From: Candidatus Coatesiibacteriota bacterium
GTDB taxonomy: Bacteria; RBG-13-66-14; B26-G2; WVWN01; G020348885
Direction: 5' to 3'
NCBI GenBank assembly: GCA_020348885.1
Contig: CP070755.1
Location: forward strand, 2,278,702 to 2,319,796
Length of the DNA: 41,095 nucleotides
Shown in pieces: positions 31,732 to 39,978 of this stretch. The position numbers and the translations under genes are program-made. Below the pieces are notes generated by a model. It saw nothing but the letters and a program-made list of their open reading frames with translations, searched no databases and was not told where the DNA came from. How positions within the stretch are numbered: the stretch's first letter is position 1; every line of letters begins with the position of its first letter.

Positions 31732-33756
31732 ATGGATAAATCACAGACGTTAATGAAATCAGTACTTACGACCTTAACGGTAACAGCCGTCCTGATTGCG
31801 GTTCCGGCCGCGGCCGCCGACCTCGGGTACGAAGGTACACGCTGCCTTACCTGGGTATCCGACGACCCGGTTTACGGCGCGATTATTGAGGAAGCGAAAG
31901 AGGACGCCGTCGGTAAGCACCGCTTAAAAGGCCCGCCCGACGACCCCGACGTTGGGGATAGTTGGCAATGGTGGCTGATGGTTCACGATCCTTACCCGGT
32001 TTGGGACCTGTACTGGTGCACCGTCCGCGGTGAAGGGACGAACTGCTATGTCGTAGTCGAAGATTCTCCGTGGAACGTCAACATAGATTCGGCCGACGTC
32101 ACCGCTATTATCGATTTTTTCGATAACGCCACGCCTGGCGACCCGACCCGCGGTACGTACGAGATAAACTCCGACGTTTTCGGGACGCCGCCGGACGAGT
32201 TGGACGACGACCCGAAAATCTACATTCTGTACTACGACTTCGGTACGACGGCCGACGGATGGTTCAACTCGGACGATATGACCGAGGGCGGGACGTCAAA
32301 CGAATGCGAGGTCGTCTATATCAATCCGGCCACTTCGGCGGACCCGGGCGAGCCGTATCTGAACGCGGTCGTCGCCCATGAGTTCGAACATATGATCCAC
32401 TGGAAGTATGACGAGAACGAATCTTCCTGGGTGGACGAAGGATGCGCCGAACTGGCTATGTACCTGTTCGGGCACCCGGATACCATATCGGGTTTCAATA
32501 CTAACCCCGACAACGACCTGACCGACTGGGGCGGCGAATGGGCCGACTATATCCAGTGCTACTTATGGACCCTTTACTTCTACGAAAAGTACGGCGGCGA
32601 GGATACTATCTACGCCCTCGTACACGAACCGGCGAACAGCATTACCGGCGTCGATAACACGCTCGCCGGCGAGGGATACAGCGAGGATATGATAGACGTC
32701 TTTACCGACTGGGTGGTCGCGAACTACCTGGATAATGACGACTCGGGCTTCTTCGGCGGAAAGTACGGTTACGAGGGGGAAGACTTACCGCCGTTCAACT
32801 GCTTTAAAACCTGGACAGATTACCCCGTGGACTCGAACGCGTCGGTACAGCACTGGGCCAGCGATTACGTCAAGTACGAAAGCGGATACGACGGCGGAAT
32901 CGACGACGTTGTCGTGTCTTACTCCAGCCACAAATCGACAGGCGGGACCGCTTATAATTATACCGCCGATGCCGACTGCGACCCGGTCGAGCTTTTTCTG
33001 ACTTTCGATGGCGCCGACAACAACTCGTTCGGCGTCCAGGCGATGCTTTTCGACAACGGCGAAGCGACAGACGTCCTCGCGATGACCCTGGACGGGTCTC
33101 AGTACGGCGAGTTACATATAGCCGACTTCGATACGCCAGTTTTAATAACGCACTTCTCGGCCACCGGCGTTGACGGCGGGATAGAGGTAACATGGCGTAC
33201 GGTCGAGGAATCGGACGGTACGTATTATAACCTGTACCGTCGGCGAAACGACGCCGACGCGAGGCGTACGTCGGGCGGACTAGATAACCCGAGTCGGACC
33301 GACGTTTCAGGCGGTTACGTCTTGTTGAACGATTCGCCCATTACCGGCGCGTCGCCCTATAGCTTCGTCGATTCCGCCGTATCGAGGGACGTTACTTATT
33401 CTTACCTGCTGGAGGCCGTGATCCCGGACGAAGAAGCGGCGAGCGCCGGCCCGCTGAACGCGAGTTGGGGCGGGTCTAAACCGACCGCGTTCGGACTGGC
33501 GCGGCCGTACCCGAACCCGGCCGCTTCGGCGATGACTGTCGCGTATTCGATTCCCGGCGAATCGGGAACTACGGCGGTCGAATTGTCGTTGTACGACGTT
33601 TCTGGTCGAAAAGTCGCGACGCTAGTGAACGGCCCCCATGCTCCGGGGAATTACGAGGTAGTGTACGACGCGACGGAACTCTCGGTAGGGGTTTACGTTT
33701 GCCGCCTGGCGGCCGGTTCCGACGCCGCTGCGAGGTTGGTAGTCGTCGCAAGGTAA
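31732..33756 (+). CDS. Large secreted zinc metalloprotease with C-terminal sorting-type tail
   Basis: A 674-residue exported protein. The HEFEH motif (His216, Glu217, His220) is followed by HW and WVDEGCAE, whose Glu236 is the likely third ligand, a gluzincin arrangement resembling M6/M30-like proteases. The signal peptide (cleavage near AAAADLGY) and an N-terminal domain precede this. After the catalytic part come a beta-rich segment, a fibronectin-III-like domain with YYNLYRRRNDA and YSYLLEAVI, and an FlgD/Por-type tail (FGLARPYPNPA, LYDVSGRKVATLV, GVYVCRLAAG) ending in VVVAR. Start ATG after GGAG. The tail suggests delivery across the outer membrane by a type IX-like route. Confidence 0.9.
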   Translation: MDKSQTLMKSVLTTLTVTAVLIAVPAAAADLGYEGTRCLTWVSDDPVYGAIIEEAKEDAVGKHRLKGPPDDPDVGDSWQWWLMVHDPYPVWDLYWCTVRGEGTNCYVVVEDSPWNVNIDSADVTAIIDFFDNATPGDPTRGTYEINSDVFGTPPDELDDDPKIYILYYDFGTTADGWFNSDDMTEGGTSNECEVVYINPATSADPGEPYLNAVVAHEFEHMIHWKYDENESSWVDEGCAELAMYLFGHPDTISGFNTNPDNDLTDWGGEWADYIQCYLWTLYFYEKYGGEDTIYALVHEPANSITGVDNTLAGEGYSEDMIDVFTDWVVANYLDNDDSGFFGGKYGYEGEDLPPFNCFKTWTDYPVDSNASVQHWASDYVKYESGYDGGIDDVVVSYSSHKSTGGTAYNYTADADCDPVELFLTFDGADNNSFGVQAMLFDNGEATDVLAMTLDGSQYGELHIADFDTPVLITHFSATGVDGGIEVTWRTVEESDGTYYNLYRRRNDADARRTSGGLDNPSRTDVSGGYVLLNDSPITGASPYSFVDSAVSRDVTYSYLLEAVIPDEEAASAGPLNASWGGSKPTAFGLARPYPNPAASAMTVAYSIPGESGTTAVELSLYDVSGRKVATLVNGPHAPGNYEVVYDATELSVGVYVCRLAAGSDAAARLVVVAR

Positions 33757-33766
33757 CGGTTGAGGT

Positions 33767-33803
33767 AAAAAAACGGCGGCGGGTTTTTACAGCCCGCCGC
33801 TTT
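33767..33803. terminator. Bidirectional terminator between convergent genes
   Basis: GCGGCGGG (33776-33783) pairs with CCCGCCGC (33793-33800), with TTT after it on the plus strand and seven T on the minus strand (33767-33773). It serves the metalloprotease (+) and the gene at 33824 (-). Confidence 0.88.
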
Positions 33804-33823
33804 ATTGCGTTAGCGTTAGGTAG

Positions 33824-34276
33824 TTACGGTTTCGCCAGCCCCTCCATATGCTCGGGCGTTGGTTCCACGGAAGGTTCGGTTTCCATCCGACCGCCGAAGT
33901 ATATACGACGCAGGTCTTCCGGTAGGGTCTCCGGCGGCGCGTTCATAAAGATAGTCATATGCTTCGAGTCGATACTCAAGTCCGGGTGGCCGATTACGAA
34001 CGATACGCTCGGTTTCGGACGTTCACCCACAATAACGTACGGAGCCGTTTCGTCTTCGGTTAAGTTTTCTTCCTTCGGTTCGAATATAAAAACCTGCGCG
34101 TCATACTCTTCGTTTTTCGAGAAGTCTAATACGTGGGCGGTCGTCTCGGTAATCGTGAAGTACTCTTCCAGTTCGACGTCCGGGGCGTCGCTCGCTTCGC
34201 CGGCGGTCGCGTCCTCTCCCGCGAACGCTAAGGGAACCAAAAGGATAAACCCCATTATAGCTGTTATTAACCGCAT
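33824..34276 (-). CDS. Small acidic secreted protein
   Basis: A 150-residue exported protein from the ATG at 34276, preceded by GGGAGGG; the open frame runs 16 codons further upstream, but the signal peptide (MRLITAIMGFILLVPLAFAG) starts here. The mature protein is acidic, with an early Ala/Asp/Glu-rich stretch and two short beta segments (FTITETTAHVLDFS, YDAQVFIFEP). It then contains APYVIVGERPKPSVSFVIG and KHMTIFMNAPPE. No family is recognised. It is convergent with the metalloprotease and divergent from dnaN. Confidence 0.75.
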   Translation of the reverse strand: MRLITAIMGFILLVPLAFAGEDATAGEASDAPDVELEEYFTITETTAHVLDFSKNEEYDAQVFIFEPKEENLTEDETAPYVIVGERPKPSVSFVIGHPDLSIDSKHMTIFMNAPPETLPEDLRRIYFGGRMETEPSVEPTPEHMEGLAKP

Positions 34277-34398
34277 ATTGTACCCTCCCGTTGATATTAT
34301 AATCTTTGACGGGGCGTTTTTCAAGCCCTATAGAATTTAGACGCTTAAACATGGCGTTGGTATTAACCGCCGGGGCGTTTTTCCGCGGCTTTTTTCGG

Positions 34399-34427
34399 TT
34401 GACTATATATAAAGTGCGTGTTAGCAT
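34399..34427 (+). promoter_or_regulatory. Possible dnaN promoter
   Basis: TTGACT (34399-34404), a 17-nt spacer and TAGCAT (34422-34427), about 55 bp before the GTG. Confidence 0.4.
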
Positions 34428-34480
34428 CAACTCGAATATAGCACGAATTGAATATTGAATATAGATAAGGGGGACCTGCG

Positions 34481-35575
34481 GTGAAGTTCACCTGCGATAA
34501 AAAGGTGCTGGCGGACGCGCTGAACCTCGCCCAGAGCGCCGTTGCTACGAAATCCACGCTGGCGATACTCGGTAACGTAATGCTGGTTGCCGAAGACGGG
34601 AACCTCGAGTTGACGGGGACCAATATCGACCTGTGGGTTCGCGTGCGCGTACCCGTCGAAATAGGCGACTCCGGGTCTATAACGCTGCCGGCGCGGAAAA
34701 TGACCGATATCGTACGCTCGATATCAGCCGACACCGTTGAGGTAACGGTCGAAGGTACCGCCGCTACGGTGAAGGGCGGCCGTGCCACCTTCAAAGTGAT
34801 GGGGTTGGACGCGTCCGACTTCCCGACCTTCCCTACGGTCGAAGCCGGGCAGGCGATAACGATGCGCCAGGGCGACCTGAAGGACTACGTCAAGAAGACT
34901 CTGTTCGCGTCGTCCGACGACATCACCCGCTACGCGCTGAACGGTATATGTATCCAGATCGAAGGTAAGGAGATACGTTTCGTCGCGACCGACGGTTACC
35001 GGCTGGCGTACGCCGCCGTCCACACGGAAATAGAGACCGGCGGCGTCGTAGACGTGATACTCCCGAGCCGAGCCGCCGGCGAACTGGGTAAAATCTTGGG
35101 CGACGACGACCCCGTCGAAATCAACATCGGCGAGAACCACATCTCCTTCGATTGCGATACATTCCTTTTGGTTACGCGCCAGGCCGAGGGCAAATTCCCG
35201 CCGTACCGCGAGGTCGTCCCGCCGTCTTTCGAGAAGCAGATTACCACGGCGCGCGCCGAGTTTTTGGAGTCCGTGCGCCGGGTAGCCCTCGTGGCCGACG
35301 AGCACTCGCGCCAGATAGTCCTTTCGGTGGCGCCTTCGGAGATAACGGTCGAGGCGCGAACCGCCGACGTGGGCGAGGCCGACGAAAGCTTCCCCGCTAA
35401 TTACGACGGCGACGAGTTCAAAGTAAGCTACAACGCGAATTACCTTACCGAGATACTGACGAACATAGAGGGCGACGACGTGCTATACGAACTGAACGAC
35501 CCCGGCAAGCAGGGCATGTTCCGCAGCACCGGCGACGAGGAGTACTTCTGCATCCTGATGCCGATAAAGTTGTAA
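34481..35575 (+). CDS. dnaN: DNA polymerase III beta sliding clamp
   Basis: A 364-residue beta clamp, the ring that holds replicative polymerase on DNA. The three similar domains are visible: first MKFTCDKKVLADALNLAQSA to about 120, second from about 128 with RYALNGICIQIEGKEIRFVA and DGYRLA, third from about 245 with ARAEFLESVRRVALVADEHS and a final CILMPIKL, the usual end of the family. GTG start with AAGGGGGA upstream. The gene is not near dnaA or recF, unlike the common origin arrangement. It has its own terminator. Among 25 Ile codons in it, 14 are AUA, 10 AUC and 1 AUU. Confidence 0.97.
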   Translation: MKFTCDKKVLADALNLAQSAVATKSTLAILGNVMLVAEDGNLELTGTNIDLWVRVRVPVEIGDSGSITLPARKMTDIVRSISADTVEVTVEGTAATVKGGRATFKVMGLDASDFPTFPTVEAGQAITMRQGDLKDYVKKTLFASSDDITRYALNGICIQIEGKEIRFVATDGYRLAYAAVHTEIETGGVVDVILPSRAAGELGKILGDDDPVEINIGENHISFDCDTFLLVTRQAEGKFPPYREVVPPSFEKQITTARAEFLESVRRVALVADEHSRQIVLSVAPSEITVEARTADVGEADESFPANYDGDEFKVSYNANYLTEILTNIEGDDVLYELNDPGKQGMFRSTGDEEYFCILMPIKL

Positions 35576-35600
35576 GTACGCGAAGATAACTGATTAGGAA

Positions 35601-35628
35601 AAGCCGGCGGTAATCCGCCGGCTTGTTT
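35601..35628. terminator. Bidirectional terminator after dnaN
   Basis: A perfect 10-bp stem AAGCCGGCGG/CCGCCGGCTT with loop TAAT. Plus strand follows with GTTT, minus strand with a run starting at TTTTCC. Between it and the barrel gene lies another imperfect hairpin at 35655-35680. Confidence 0.8.
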
Positions 35629-35685
35629 ATTTGGTATTAATATAGTTACTCCGCGTCACCTCCGGCGTGGCGGGAGTGACAGGTA

Positions 35686-36150
35686 TTAGAGGAAGAAATT
35701 GACGCCGCCTTCGAGGTCGAGGTAGTTGAACGTTAACGTCTCGAACTGGAAGCAGAACGACATCTTAGGGCTGAATTTAAGCTCAGTACCGCCGCCAAGG
35801 ACAAACTCGGCGTCGTTATCGCTTCCGGCGTCGGTCCAGCCGTGGGCAATCGCGAACCCCATGTGAGCGTACGGGACGAGTTTACCGGTCGGGTAGCGGA
35901 ATTTCCCGGCGAAGTTAATGTTGAATATTTTTAGGTCGTCTATGGAAAATTCGATCGCCGGGCTAATCGCGAACATCCCGTTGAACGGCGGTTGCGGAAA
36001 TATCAGGTCACCTTTAAACCCGAAGACGGGACCGAAATATTCTCCTTCTCCGAAGCGCATACCGAACGTGGGACCGACGGCCGTCGTTATGGCGTAAGAG
36101 GCGCTCGTTAATACGGTCAGTACCGTTATCAATACTAATACCTTGCGCAT
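35686..36150 (-). CDS. Small putative outer-membrane barrel protein
   Basis: A 154-residue protein with a signal peptide (MRKVLVLITVLTVLTSASYA) and a mature part of about 135 residues in alternating strands with aromatic girdles (VFGFKGDLIF, FAISPAIEFSIDD, VPYAHMGFAIAHGW, FVLGGGTELKFS, MSFCFQFETLTFNYL), ending in GGVNFFL with terminal aromatic-rich residues. This fits an 8-stranded outer-membrane barrel of the OmpA/PagP size class. ATG preceded by AAGGAGGAG. No other clue to function; it sits convergent to dnaN. Confidence 0.75.
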   Translation of the reverse strand: MRKVLVLITVLTVLTSASYAITTAVGPTFGMRFGEGEYFGPVFGFKGDLIFPQPPFNGMFAISPAIEFSIDDLKIFNINFAGKFRYPTGKLVPYAHMGFAIAHGWTDAGSDNDAEFVLGGGTELKFSPKMSFCFQFETLTFNYLDLEGGVNFFL

Positions 36151-36180
36151 TTCTCCTCCTTCTCGAGCTAGAATTAATGG

Positions 36181-36209
36181 TTGACGTTACTTGGCCGTTC
36201 GTCTTTATT
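36181..36209 (+). promoter_or_regulatory. Possible promoter for the two-gene unit at 36278
   Basis: TTGACG (36181-36186), a 17-nt spacer and TTTATT (36204-36209); the -10 is only a moderate match. Confidence 0.35.
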
Positions 36210-36277
36210 CACTGGATTTTCCCCTATATCGCCGGTAAAATCAAGGGAAAATTGGTTTTTTACGAGAGGAATGTCCT

Positions 36278-36931
36278 ATGCCCGATTACGACGAGAAAGC
36301 GGTACACAAGGAGACGATAGAGTACTACCGGTTGACGCTGGCGGCGCACAAGAAAGACCCCCACGCCGTAGAAACGGCGAAAGCCGACGACGCCGTACTT
36401 GCGATGGTGAAGGAAACGCCCGACGTCCTCGAGATAAACCGGAAGATGATGGAAGGCGGGTTGGCCTTCGCCGTGACCCGCGCGATGGCCGTCGACGGCG
36501 CCACGTTCCAGGCCGAGGTTTACGAGGAACTCGACGAGGAGCCGCTGGCCGAACTTTGGCGGAAGCGGGCCGAAGCAGTAGCCGCATCGGGAGATATGGA
36601 CGAGCTTTACGCCGTCTCGGAAAAGATGGACGCCGAGGAAGCGCCGGTTAAAGAGGACGAGGCCCGTTTGAAACAGGTGGCGGATACGATAATCGAAAAG
36701 ATGTTTTTAGTCGAAGCCAGCCCGACAGGGACCGACCTGGACGAGAGTCCAAAACAGACACTGGTCGCGACCCTCGATGAGCTAGGGGAGCGTTACCCCG
36801 GCGTGCGGTTTCCGGACTTGCTCGAGTTGCTGAGAATACACAAGCGGTTGTTCTATACCGATAAACAACTGAAGCGGTTGACCGAGTTCTTCGAGAAGGT
36901 CAACGCCGAGCGGTTAGGGGGTAAGTACTGA
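36278..36931 (+). CDS. Cytoplasmic helical protein of unknown function, first of a pair
   Basis: A 217-residue protein without a signal peptide, rich in Ala, Glu and Lys and predicted by eye to be all-helical. From about residue 45 it holds a module VLEINRKMMEGGLAFAVTRA followed by FQAEVYEELDEEPLAELW. The same module occurs in the next gene. The rest consists of an N-terminal helix (HKETIEYYRLTLAAHKKD) and a C-terminal helical region (VADTIIEKMFLVEASPTG, then FPDLLELLRIHKRLFYTDKQ). ATG with GAGAGGA upstream. Its stop TGA overlaps the next ATG by one base (TGATG), so translation is coupled. No recognised family; it could be an adaptor or structural protein. Confidence 0.8.
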   Translation: MPDYDEKAVHKETIEYYRLTLAAHKKDPHAVETAKADDAVLAMVKETPDVLEINRKMMEGGLAFAVTRAMAVDGATFQAEVYEELDEEPLAELWRKRAEAVAASGDMDELYAVSEKMDAEEAPVKEDEARLKQVADTIIEKMFLVEASPTGTDLDESPKQTLVATLDELGERYPGVRFPDLLELLRIHKRLFYTDKQLKRLTEFFEKVNAERLGGKY

Positions 36932-38436
36932 TGGACCCGACCGTAAAGCAGATGATAGACGGTTTCAAGATGGGCGTGGACGCGCAAGCCGGGATGGCCG
37001 CCGCTCAGGACGCCGTCGAGGAAGTTCGCGGTATCATCGCGAAGATGGAGGAAATCGCGAACGAGCCCGGAATGGACATAATGAAGTTCCAGGAGCGAAT
37101 GGGCGCCGAAGGCTTAATGGATAAATACGGCGAAGCGATGGCCAGACTCGCGACAGCCGGCGAAGCCGCCGTAGTTGAGATGGCCGACGCCGTGGACGAG
37201 GCGGCCGCCGAGGCCGAACCGGTGGACCTGGCCGAACTCGACATCTACGACCTTGAGGTCGCCGTCGGGCCGCACCGCCAGGTGTACGAGACGACCGTTA
37301 AAAAGAAAACGGACTTACCGTATCTAAAAGCCGCATACGAAGCCCTGTTCGCTCTGGCCGACGAGTGCGAGACGGTAGTCGAGTTCAACCGCCGGGCGAT
37401 GGCCGATGGGCACCTGTCACATCTGGGCCTGGCCGGGACGTGGGACGCCAATATGAACACCTTCGAGAAGGAGGTCGTCCACAAACAACCGGATATGATT
37501 ACGTACGCGCTGGACGCGTTGGAGACGACCCGCGACAACCCGTTCCCGGAGACTATAGTGTACGCGTTGAACCGGCTGGCGTTCCTGAACGAACGGAAGA
37601 TGGCGGTTCGGCAAAGCAAGTTCAGCCTTTTTAACGCCTTCGCCGCCGAACTTTCCGCGTACCTAATACTGGTCCATACCGAGGAACAGCGGCAAAAAGC
37701 AGTCAATATGTTCGGGATTCAGAAGGAGTTAACGGGCTGGGGCTTCGACGAAGCCGCGTACGATCCGTACGTCCGCCAGCTTCTGACTATGGGCGACGCC
37801 GGGAAGCGGGCCGAACTCGGCCCCGACTACCTCGGGATATTTCCGTTCCTGCGCGTGGGATGGTATTTAGACGCTTCCCTCTCGCCCGACGAGAAGAAAG
37901 AGTTGGCCGAAGCAGAAGAACCGCCGCGACCGCCGGCGTACCCGTATCCGTACAGGACCGGGCCGGTGGGCGGCGTCGAACTAACCGTCGAGGAACCGCA
38001 GTTCACGGCGGCCTTCGACGAACCGTACCCGGTTAAGTTATCGCTCGCCAACAACTCGGGGGAAGCGAGGAAGCTCGACGCGAAGAAGGGTTTGCGTATC
38101 TGGGTAATCGCCGGCGACGGCGCCGAAACGAAGAAGTTTAAGGCCGACTTACCGGCCGAGCTGGGACCGGGCGAGACGTGGTCCGCCGACGGCGATTTGT
38201 ACGCGTGGGGACTTCCGAAGGAGGAGCGGCTTTATTTGGTAGCGTTTGACGTTGGCCTCGAAGGCGAGTATGGTTGCGACCTGGCCGAGAAGTACGGCGA
38301 CCCGAACGCGGCACCTCTGGACTTCAAAGCCAACTGCTTCCTTGAACCGTTCGAGGGTGGCTGTGCTACGGACCCGGTTTTTGCGGCGCCGCGGCGCCCG
38401 GTGCCAGAGTACCCGTTTCCGATACCTGTGGAATAA
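36931..38436 (+). CDS. Cytoplasmic protein of unknown function with a C-terminal beta-sandwich
   Basis: A 501-residue protein with no signal peptide. The N-terminal 85 residues are helical (MDIMKFQERMGAEGLMDKYG) and resemble the module of the upstream gene. Residues about 110-210 carry a clearer copy (VVEFNRRAMADGHLSHLGLA, FEKEVVHKQPDMITYALDAL), followed by more helices to about 330. A Pro/Tyr-rich linker (PPRPPAYPYPYRTGP) leads to a beta-sandwich at about 350-460 (YPVKLSLANNSGEARKLDAK, LRIWVIAGDG, then LYLVAFDVGLEGEYGC) of the kind found in BsuPI or other adhesion-like domains. The tail is Pro-rich. ATG overlaps the previous stop. A bidirectional terminator follows. No function can be assigned. 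Confidence 0.8.
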   Translation: MDPTVKQMIDGFKMGVDAQAGMAAAQDAVEEVRGIIAKMEEIANEPGMDIMKFQERMGAEGLMDKYGEAMARLATAGEAAVVEMADAVDEAAAEAEPVDLAELDIYDLEVAVGPHRQVYETTVKKKTDLPYLKAAYEALFALADECETVVEFNRRAMADGHLSHLGLAGTWDANMNTFEKEVVHKQPDMITYALDALETTRDNPFPETIVYALNRLAFLNERKMAVRQSKFSLFNAFAAELSAYLILVHTEEQRQKAVNMFGIQKELTGWGFDEAAYDPYVRQLLTMGDAGKRAELGPDYLGIFPFLRVGWYLDASLSPDEKKELAEAEEPPRPPAYPYPYRTGPVGGVELTVEEPQFTAAFDEPYPVKLSLANNSGEARKLDAKKGLRIWVIAGDGAETKKFKADLPAELGPGETWSADGDLYAWGLPKEERLYLVAFDVGLEGEYGCDLAEKYGDPNAAPLDFKANCFLEPFEGGCATDPVFAAPRRPVPEYPFPIPVE

Positions 38437-38458
38437 ACGGAATGCCGGTAATAAAAGA

Positions 38459-38486
38459 AAGCCGCCCATACGGGCGGCTTATTTTT
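38459..38486. terminator. Bidirectional terminator between the pair and tldD
   Basis: AAGCCGCCC (38459-38467), loop ATAC, GGGCGGCTT (38472-38480), then ATTTTT on plus and TTTCTTTT on minus. Confidence 0.9.
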
Positions 38487-38502
38487 ACCGGGTTGCGTTC
38501 CG

Positions 38503-39951
38503 CTATGCTTGCCGCACCTGAATTCCCCGGAAGCGGGCCGGCGAAGTCCCGTGGCCTACGTGCATTGTCTGGCTTGGTTCGCCCTTGCCGCAGTTGGGCG
38601 TACCCCACATAGCCCACTCCTCCGGCCCGCCGATAGCGTCGCACGCGTTCCAGAAGTCGGTCGTTTTCGCCGTGTAGGTGGCGTTCTTGACCGGGTCGCC
38701 CAACTTACCATTCTTTATCTCCCGAGCCCACTCGGTCGTGAATTGAAAGTTGACCCGCTTGTCGTCGATGGACCAAGCGCGGTTGGTCTCCAAATATAGT
38801 CCATCGTCTATACCGGCGATAAGCTCCTCAAGTGTCCCTTCGCCCGGTAGCAGGTTGATATTTGTCATCCTGACCAGGGGTATCCGGTTCCAACCGTCGG
38901 CCCGGTTGGCGCCTGTGGACCGGGCGTCCGGTCCCAGGGCCGGGGCCGTCTCCCGGTTGGACAGGTATCCGACGAAGACGCCGTCCTTTATGATGTCGAA
39001 ACGTTGGGCCGGTACGCCGTCGTCGTCGTAACCGAAAGTGCCCAGGCCGCCGGGGGCCGTGGCGTCGCCGACGATGTTAACGATGTCCGAGCCGTACTTA
39101 AAGTTACCCAACAGGTCCGGTTGGAGGAAGCTCCCGCCGGCATAGCTGGCCTCCATACCCAAAACCCGGTCCAGCTCCGAGGGGTGACCGCAGCTCTCGT
39201 GGACCTGAAGCGCCATCATCGTACCGTCTATGACGATGTCTGTTACTCTGGTCGGGCAGACCTTCGCTTTCAGCAGTTGAACCGCTTCGGCGGCGACCCT
39301 CTCGCACTGCGCAAGCACGTCCATTTCCCGGATCGCTTCGTACCCGACGGCCCCGAAGTTCCCACGAAAACTATTGGGATAGCTCCGGGTCTGGACGTCG
39401 TCCTCACCTACAGCGGTCGCGGTTATGCCGCCGCCGGACTCGGTTAACCTCTGGGTTACGAATGCCCCTTCGGTGTTCGCGAAAACTTTGTCGGTGAAAA
39501 AGAAACTCATAAAACCTTCAGCTATTTTTACTTCTTCCTCGGCGTCGAGTATTCGCTCGGACGCGTCCACCAATAAGTCCATCCGTTCGTTCATCGGGAC
39601 CGAAAACGGGTCTTCGTCGTAAGGGTTTTCCCAATCATCGATTACCGGTTCTTGGGGCGCCAGCGTTACGTCGTCGGTCTTGAAGCGGGCGCTGGTCTTC
39701 GCGATTCCGACAGCTTCGTCGGCGATACGGTGCATCTCGTCCTTCGTAATCCGGCTCGAACTCGCGAAACCCCAGGCGCCGTCGACGATCACGCGGACGC
39801 CGAACCCGTCGCTGGAGTTCGCCGAGATGTTTTCCGGGTGCCCGTTCTTCGCGTGGAAGTTCTCCGATTTTTCGCGAACGACACGGACGTCCCCGTAGGA
39901 GACGTGTTTGGTCTTAAGATAATCGAGTACATCGTTTATTATGTCTTTCAT
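38503..39951 (-). CDS. TldD/PmbA-family metalloprotease
   Basis: A 482-residue TldD-type protein. The HESCGH motif (His251, Glu252, His256) matches the HExxxH zinc site, and Cys454 in PNCGKGEP provides the third ligand of the family. The Gly-rich pocket and C-terminal barrel typical of TldD are also visible (GLGTFGYDDDGVPAQRFDII, then TRAWSIDDKRVNFQF-like strands). In E. coli TldD and TldE (PmbA) form a heterodimer that processes peptides such as microcin B17 precursor and CcdA. No TldE partner is adjacent; a NIF3-like gene lies 27 nt upstream on the same strand. Start ATG with AAAGG upstream. The gene symbol is withheld because the orthology to tldD rather than tldE-like paralogues is not settled. 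Confidence 0.92.
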   Translation of the reverse strand: MKDIINDVLDYLKTKHVSYGDVRVVREKSENFHAKNGHPENISANSSDGFGVRVIVDGAWGFASSSRITKDEMHRIADEAVGIAKTSARFKTDDVTLAPQEPVIDDWENPYDEDPFSVPMNERMDLLVDASERILDAEEEVKIAEGFMSFFFTDKVFANTEGAFVTQRLTESGGGITATAVGEDDVQTRSYPNSFRGNFGAVGYEAIREMDVLAQCERVAAEAVQLLKAKVCPTRVTDIVIDGTMMALQVHESCGHPSELDRVLGMEASYAGGSFLQPDLLGNFKYGSDIVNIVGDATAPGGLGTFGYDDDGVPAQRFDIIKDGVFVGYLSNRETAPALGPDARSTGANRADGWNRIPLVRMTNINLLPGEGTLEELIAGIDDGLYLETNRAWSIDDKRVNFQFTTEWAREIKNGKLGDPVKNATYTAKTTDFWNACDAIGGPEEWAMWGTPNCGKGEPSQTMHVGHGTSPARFRGIQVRQA

Positions 39952-39978
39952 AATAGACCTTTCTTCCGAATTTCCCGG

